Position numbers and translations under genes: made by a program. Source: an uncultured Erythrobacter sp. (GTDB taxonomy: Bacteria; Pseudomonadota; Alphaproteobacteria; Sphingomonadales; Sphingomonadaceae). Taken from it: a stretch of 64,000 bases of DNA. The stretch is taken from contig CANMMR010000006.1 in NCBI GenBank assembly GCA_947499095.1, positions 62,001 to 126,000 on the forward strand, in the 5' to 3' direction. Positions 62,227 through 64,000 of this stretch are shown in pieces. The first letter of the stretch is position 1. Every line of letters begins with the position of its first letter. The notes below the pieces were generated by a model. That model saw only the letters and a program-made list of their open reading frames with translations, had not been told where the DNA came from and did no database searches.

Positions 62227-63282
62227 ATGACCAGACAACTTATAGCTCTCGCTGCGGCCCTCGCGCTCGCTTTTCCGGTTTCGGCACAAGAGCAATCGGA
62301 CGGCGCGCCCTCGCCGAACGAGATCGTCGCCGAGGCTTCGGCGGAGGAATGGGTCGCGATTCCTGCGGAGGACCTGCTTGTGATGACGCTCGCCCCCGAT
62401 GCCGAGGGCAAAGAGCGCAAGGTAATTATCCAGCTGATGCCCGCGCCCTTCTCGCAAGGCTGGGTGGAGAACATCCGCACGCTGGCTCGCGCGGGCTGGT
62501 ACGACGGGATCAGCGTCAACCGCGTGCAGGACAATTACGTCGTCCAGTGGGGGGATCCGAATTACGACAATCCCGAGGCCGACGGTGCCGCGAAACCGCT
62601 TCCGGAATCGGTGAACGCCGTTTCGGAAGCAGCTTACACCGTGGATGGCGATGCAATCGCTCTCTCGGTAAAATTGGCTGACAGCGAGCGCGACCTCGCG
62701 CTGGAGCGTGGAGGCGCTCTGGCGGGCACGGACGAGACGACCGGCATCATCCTGGCGAACGGACTGGTCGATTCCTACTCGCAGGCGGCCTTGTTCGACA
62801 ACGGCTGGCCGCTGGCAACCAACGCCGGCGATGCCGCGGAGGGCGAACCCGCGGCGGTCTGGCCCGTCCATTGCTACGGCTTGGTCGGTGTCGGGCGCGG
62901 GATGTCGCCGGATACCGGCTCAGGCGCCGAGCTTTACACCGTGATCGGCCATGCGCCGCGCCATCTCGACCGGAACATCGCGCTCGTCGGGCGGATCGTG
63001 GAGGGGATGAAGCATCTATCCTCGCTGCCGCGCGGGACCGGCGATCTGGGCTTTTATACAACTGAGGAGGCGGACCTGCGAACGCCGATCCTGTCAATCC
63101 GCGTCGCCAGCGATCTGCCATCAACCGAACGTCCGGCATTCGAATACCTCTCCACCGAGGGCGAGACCTTCGCCCGCTATGCCGATGCCCGCGCCAACCG
63201 GCGCGATCCGTTCTTCATCGTGCCCGCCGGAGGAGCGGATATCTGCAATATCCCGGTGCCGGTGCGGCGCGTGGGCGGGTGA
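62227..63282 (+). CDS. Periplasmic cyclophilin-type peptidyl-prolyl isomerase
   Basis: This is a 351-residue protein. Signal MTRQLIALAAALALAFPVSAQE. The cyclophilin fold follows in pieces: VENIRTLARAGWYDGISVNRVQDNYVVQWGDPN (with the usual xRVxxxxxxQGGD site here reading NRVQDNYVVQWGD), a long insert, and LYTVIGHAPRHLDRNIALVGRIVEGMKHLSSLPRG. Such enzymes help fold outer-membrane and periplasmic proteins. ATG 62227 gives the clean signal. The next gene overlaps it as GTGA. Confidence 0.85.
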   Translation: MTRQLIALAAALALAFPVSAQEQSDGAPSPNEIVAEASAEEWVAIPAEDLLVMTLAPDAEGKERKVIIQLMPAPFSQGWVENIRTLARAGWYDGISVNRVQDNYVVQWGDPNYDNPEADGAAKPLPESVNAVSEAAYTVDGDAIALSVKLADSERDLALERGGALAGTDETTGIILANGLVDSYSQAALFDNGWPLATNAGDAAEGEPAAVWPVHCYGLVGVGRGMSPDTGSGAELYTVIGHAPRHLDRNIALVGRIVEGMKHLSSLPRGTGDLGFYTTEEADLRTPILSIRVASDLPSTERPAFEYLSTEGETFARYADARANRRDPFFIVPAGGADICNIPVPVRRVGG

Positions 63283-63593
63283 GAGAGGCGTTCGCCTGCA
63301 CCGCCGAGATCCGGCGCTGGGAAGGCGAGAAAGCGGTCTATCACATGATCACCATCGGCGGCGACATGGCCGAGGCGATCACCATGCATGAGCGACTGCA
63401 CCGCCTGGAGCTCGGCAGCAGGCGCGGCTTCGGATCGGTCAAGGTGATGGCGGCGATCGGCGATACGCGGTGGAAGACCTCGGTCTTTCCGTCGAAGACC
63501 GGCGAGTGGTGGCTGCTGGTGGGCAAGAAGGTCCTGAAGGCCGAGGATCTGGTGGCGGGCGACATGGCCGAAGTCGCGCTGGAATTGCTGTGA
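63279..63593 (+). CDS. DUF1905 domain protein
   Basis: This is a 104-residue protein with the DUF1905 pattern: FACTAEIRRWEGEKAVYHMITIGGDMAEAI, then RGFGSVKVMAAIGDTRWKTSVFPSKTGEWWLLVGKKVLKAEDL. A small barrel of unknown role, often near YdeI-type proteins. GTG 63279 overlaps the stop of the isomerase (GTGA), and its own stop overlaps the start of the next gene in the same way. So three genes are coupled in a row. Confidence 0.83.
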   Translation: MREAFACTAEIRRWEGEKAVYHMITIGGDMAEAITMHERLHRLELGSRRGFGSVKVMAAIGDTRWKTSVFPSKTGEWWLLVGKKVLKAEDLVAGDMAEVALELL

Positions 63594-64000
63594 GGCGCGG
63601 GCAGCATCATTCGAAGCTGGCATGGGCGGTCGGCGGAGGCTTGCTGGTCGCGGGCATTGCCGGGCTTGCGAGCGCCACCATGCCGCATGGTGAAACGCTC
63701 TGGCACCTGATCGCGGCGCCGGAGGAAGACGGCCTCTGGCGCTTCGAGCGGATCGACGGGCGCGACGTGTCGAGGGTCGGCTATTCGGTTCGCGTACATT
63801 GGGGTGAAGTGTCCGAGTGGTACAATGGTTGCAATTACTGCGGGACCAGCGATGAGGGCATGACGATCTGCACATTGCAGGCGTGTGTCGAGCAGCCCTC
63901 CGACCAGCTCTATTTTCGCTTTTCGCGCGGGACCCCACACATGCGCGTCGACGGCGACCGGATGATCTTGTCAATACCCGGTCACCGCGCCGAGCTGGTC
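63590..64000 (+). CDS. Membrane-anchored or secreted protein of unknown function (runs off right edge)
   Basis: GTG 63590 overlaps the DUF1905 stop (GTGA) and opens a frame to the end of the window, at least 137 codons. It begins with a short basic stretch and a hydrophobic segment, LAWAVGGGLLVAGIAGLASA, a signal or anchor. The following part has four Cys (NGCNYCG, ICTLQACV), which suggests an oxidised periplasmic domain. No family is recognised and the C-terminus is not in the window. Confidence 0.6.
   Translation, partial: MRRGQHHSKLAWAVGGGLLVAGIAGLASATMPHGETLWHLIAAPEEDGLWRFERIDGRDVSRVGYSVRVHWGEVSEWYNGCNYCGTSDEGMTICTLQACVEQPSDQLYFRFSRGTPHMRVDGDRMILSIPGHRAELV

Noticed and set aside
1..64000. 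CRISPR array
   Set aside because: No series of regularly spaced short repeats was seen; repeats found are paired, not arrayed.

Overview
The window reads as high-GC alphaproteobacterial chromosome, most likely order Sphingomonadales and probably Erythrobacteraceae. The evidence is the gene repertoire: class I PHA synthase with an Ala/Lys-rich phasin, lptFG, clpS, fused cysNC, the ku-ligD end-joining pair, paired acyl-CoA dehydrogenases and DUF427/DUF1905 proteins. No rRNA or marker gene was compared, so the family is an inference.

Layout. 1-12.7 kb is core metabolism and envelope: a partial acetyltransferase, a fatty acid desaturase, lptFG with a GNAT gene, a lipoprotein, DUF427, clpS, the phasin and phaC pair with two PhaR-like operator dyads, an aminotransferase, a receiver-less OmpR-type DNA-binding protein and a crotonase. 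12.7-15.4 kb is a small accessory patch: a headless Rhs C-terminus carrying an HExxH tip, a lipoprotein that may be its immunity partner, and a RAYT transposase inserted into an older copy. tRNA-Cys and tRNA-Thr follow. A perfect 48-bp copy of the tRNA-Thr 3' half at 33.4 kb bounds a 16.7-kb island (16.7-33.5 kb). The island holds a tyrosine integrase, a RepA-like ATPase, an Mrr-type endonuclease, a possible HEPN protein, a broken XRE regulator, a tandem pair of small paralogues, a hydrolase/thioesterase pair, an EmrAB-OMF efflux system with a MarR regulator, and an ABC1/UbiB-like kinase.

33.5-40.2 kb is a surface-adhesion locus: a PilZ-XRE fusion regulator next to an archaic (Csu/spore-coat-U type) chaperone-usher pilus operon and a convergent pilin-like gene. 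40.7-48 kb is the most interesting part. It has a CHASE2 hybrid histidine kinase, a 49-residue peptide with a double-glycine leader, a LuxR-type response regulator, an HlyD-type adaptor, an ABC exporter with an intact C39 peptidase domain, and a small secreted protein. Together they look like a two-component-controlled system that cleaves and exports a short proline/tryptophan-rich peptide.

48-64 kb returns to metabolism: sulfate activation (cysD, cysNC), a LuxR-type regulator, a large/small acyl-CoA dehydrogenase pair, an aldehyde dehydrogenase, ku-ligD, tRNA-Ser, a periplasmic cyclophilin and DUF1905. This stretch also carries decay. A sodium:solute symporter and an xdhC-like gene are both cut at one junction near 56.5 kb, a mocA-like gene has a frameshift in a C run, and an rtcR-like activator has lost its N-terminus and Walker A motif near 60.8 kb. 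No CRISPR array, rRNA operon or complete prophage was seen.
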